Origin: Collinsella sp.
GTDB taxonomy: Bacteria; Actinomycetota; Coriobacteriia; Coriobacteriales; Coriobacteriaceae
NCBI GenBank assembly: GCA_018380195.1
Contig: JAGZUC010000009.1
Span: 7,722 to 71,721, forward strand
Reading direction: 5' to 3'
DNA length: 64,000 nt
In this document: piece by piece, positions 62,429 through 64,000 of the stretch
Layout of the letters: every line of letters begins with the position of its first letter
Numbering within the stretch: the stretch's first letter is position 1
Position numbers and translations under genes: made by a program
Notes under the pieces: model-generated
What the model was told of the DNA's origin: nothing
Database searches by the model: none
What the model saw: the letters and a program-made list of their open reading frames with translations, nothing else

Positions 62429-63999
62429 CTATTCAATTACCACGGCCTGGCTATCCATCTGTTGCCACGTACCGAAGAACACCTGGGCATTTCGCGTAAC
62501 ATTGCCGTTAATCGAATCCGAAAGATAGACAATTCCCTGCTCGTCATCATAGCCTTTAAGGACTACGGCATGATTACCGCCCCACAGGCCATAGGAATGC
62601 CCGTTATACCAACGCGCAGCATAACGGCCTCCTGGCCAACTTCCCCACTCGGTATTCCACATCTCAACAGGTTGACCACAGGTCAGTCTGGTCTTATGGA
62701 AGAAATTGACGAGAAAGAGACGTCTTTTGCCTGCTTGCCACTTCCAGCAGCACGCAGAAAGTTATTACCAGCAATAGTAATCGCAGGGGCGACGCATCCC
62801 ATGAGACCCCCGCTACTACGCCTTGGGTTGCCATCAAAGGCGGTAACAAAGTTGCCGTTGCTTCCCTTGGGCAAGTAATAATCCGCAATAATCGTCTTAC
62901 CTAAACCGAAACCATAGTAGTTAAGCAAGTTTGTAAGGGCAACCGACTCACAGCCAGTAGGAAGTTCCGGGTACTGCAAATAGCACGGGACATCGACCCA
63001 AGCGCCAACCATTGCGCCGGATGAACTGAACTTGTAGTCAGTAGAGCCGATCCAATACCAACCGTTGCTCAACATTACTCCCCCACGTGCGGCATCAAGG
63101 TAATACCATGTGCCCCCAAGGGATAGCCATCCCGTTTTCATTGTGCCAGAAGAGGAATCTAGCCAGAACCAGTTACTGCCATCGTTAAGCCAGCCGGTCG
63201 CCATTCGACCATCCGAGTTAAAGTAATACCAAGACCCAGCTATTTGCTGCCATCCAGTCAGAACTATCCCATTAGCAGAACAATAATATCGAGAACCCTG
63301 ACTCTCAATCCAGCCCGTTCTAACATTCCCGCCATCGTCAATCAGCTGGATTCCTGAATCGGTCATGATGCCTTTAAGGTCAATTGCACCGCTGGATGAA
63401 GAATGATACATCCAGGACCCATCACCGTTTGACCAGCAATTAGCCATCATCTTGCCGGAACTATTAAATATATATTCACATGATCCAATAGTTTGGACAC
63501 CCGTAGCCATGACGTACGTCGAGGGATCGAGCCAGTACCACGTACCGTTTAGGTTGAGCCAGCCGGAGGCGAGGGCGCCGGAGCCAGTCGCGTAGTACCA
63601 GGTCCCGCCATCGAGCACCCATCCGGTCGCCATCGCGCCGGGGGCGCTGAACCAGTACGCTGAGCCGTTGCACGCGTGGAGGCCCGTCGCCATGGCGCCG
63701 CCCGCGTCGGGGTCGAGCCAGTACCAGGAACCGCCGGTGTAAAGCCAGCCGGTCGAGGCGATACCGTCAGCGAACCAGTACCAGGAGCCGTCGACGAAGC
63801 CCCAGCCGTTAAGGGGGCCGCAGCTGCCGAAGTAGCGGCGGACGCCCTGCGCGTCCGTCTGGTAGCCCGTCAGCATGGCCCCGGTCTCAATGTCGAAGCA
63901 ATAGGGCACGCCGCCGACGGATACGGGGCCGCGCGCCAGCGCGCCGGAGCCAGTCGCGTAGTACCAGGTCCCGCCGTCGAGGACCCACCCGGTCGCCAT
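62429..63999 (-). pseudogene. Choline-binding-repeat protein with C39-like peptidase domain, frameshifted; 5' end outside window
   Basis: The visible upstream frame (63999-62683) is made of choline-binding-type repeats, then a Peptidase_C39_2-like domain: LQYPELPTGCESVALTNLLN carries the catalytic cysteine, followed by ADYYLPKGSNGNFVTAFDGN. That frame ends SSIRPD then TGA. The domain continues in another frame as TRLTCGQPVEMWNTEWGSWP and then NHAVVLKGYDDEQGIVYLSD, with the catalytic histidine, to the TAG at 62431-62429. A one-base shift near 62680-62705 is needed to join them, so the gene is a pseudogene or a sequencing error. The signal peptide is beyond the right edge. Repeats beyond about 63500 are much more GC-rich than the rest. 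Confidence 0.82.
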
Positions 64000-64000
64000 C

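Noticed and set aside
44933..63999. Repetitive DNA that could suggest a CRISPR array
   Set aside because: The repeats are coding, vary in sequence, have no constant spacers, and translate to about 20-residue binding repeats.

Overview
The window looks like chromosomal DNA from a high-GC anaerobic actinobacterium of the class Coriobacteriia, most like Collinsella. This is an inference from gene content and order, base composition, and the combination of choline-binding surface proteins with a lic locus. No rRNA gene is present to settle it, and there is no phage or CRISPR array.

Positions 1-25,000 are a long housekeeping block, almost all on the minus strand. In transcription order the groups are: a zinc-ribbon protein, a cyclophilin and a TPR protein; the cell-elongation cluster mreB-mreC-mreD-mrdA-rodA with a DUF697-like gene; a radical-SAM/DUF2344 pair; rplU-rpmA with a clear promoter and terminator; obgE-nadD-yqeK-rsfS; and rpsP-khpA-rimM-trmD-lepB, then the first codons of glyQ. 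dinB (plus strand) and a REP-associated transposase (RAYT) with inverted REP repeats sit between them. A P-type ATPase and tRNA-Arg(CCG) close the block.

Positions 25,250-33,930 (plus strand) hold a complete aromatic amino acid supercluster: aroF, tyrA, aroB, aroA, aroC, pheA, an aroE-aroK fusion and aroQ. A possible attenuator lies ahead of aroF, and a REPIN-like inverted REP pair separates aroC from pheA. tRNA-Arg(TCT) follows.

Positions 34,100-62,400 are a surface-polysaccharide region: a Wzm/Wzt-type ABC exporter, dTDP-rhamnose genes (rfbA, rfbB and an rfbC-rfbD fusion), several glycosyltransferases, a flippase, a DUF2142 membrane protein and a LicD-type transferase. Much of it is visibly more AT-rich than the housekeeping block. 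A two-gene cassette, a P-loop protein plus a DUF4869 protein, interrupts the rhamnose genes.

The right end (44,900-64,000) joins phosphorylcholine metabolism (an HTH-LicC-LicA fusion, LicB and LicD) to four large secreted proteins built from choline-binding-type repeats. Each carries a different C-terminal module: a CHAP/NlpC-like domain, an L,D-transpeptidase, NlpC/P60, or a C39-like peptidase. Two of the four are broken, one by an in-frame stop and one by a frameshift. Read together, the region encodes making a rhamnose-containing glycan, decorating it with phosphorylcholine, and anchoring wall enzymes to it.
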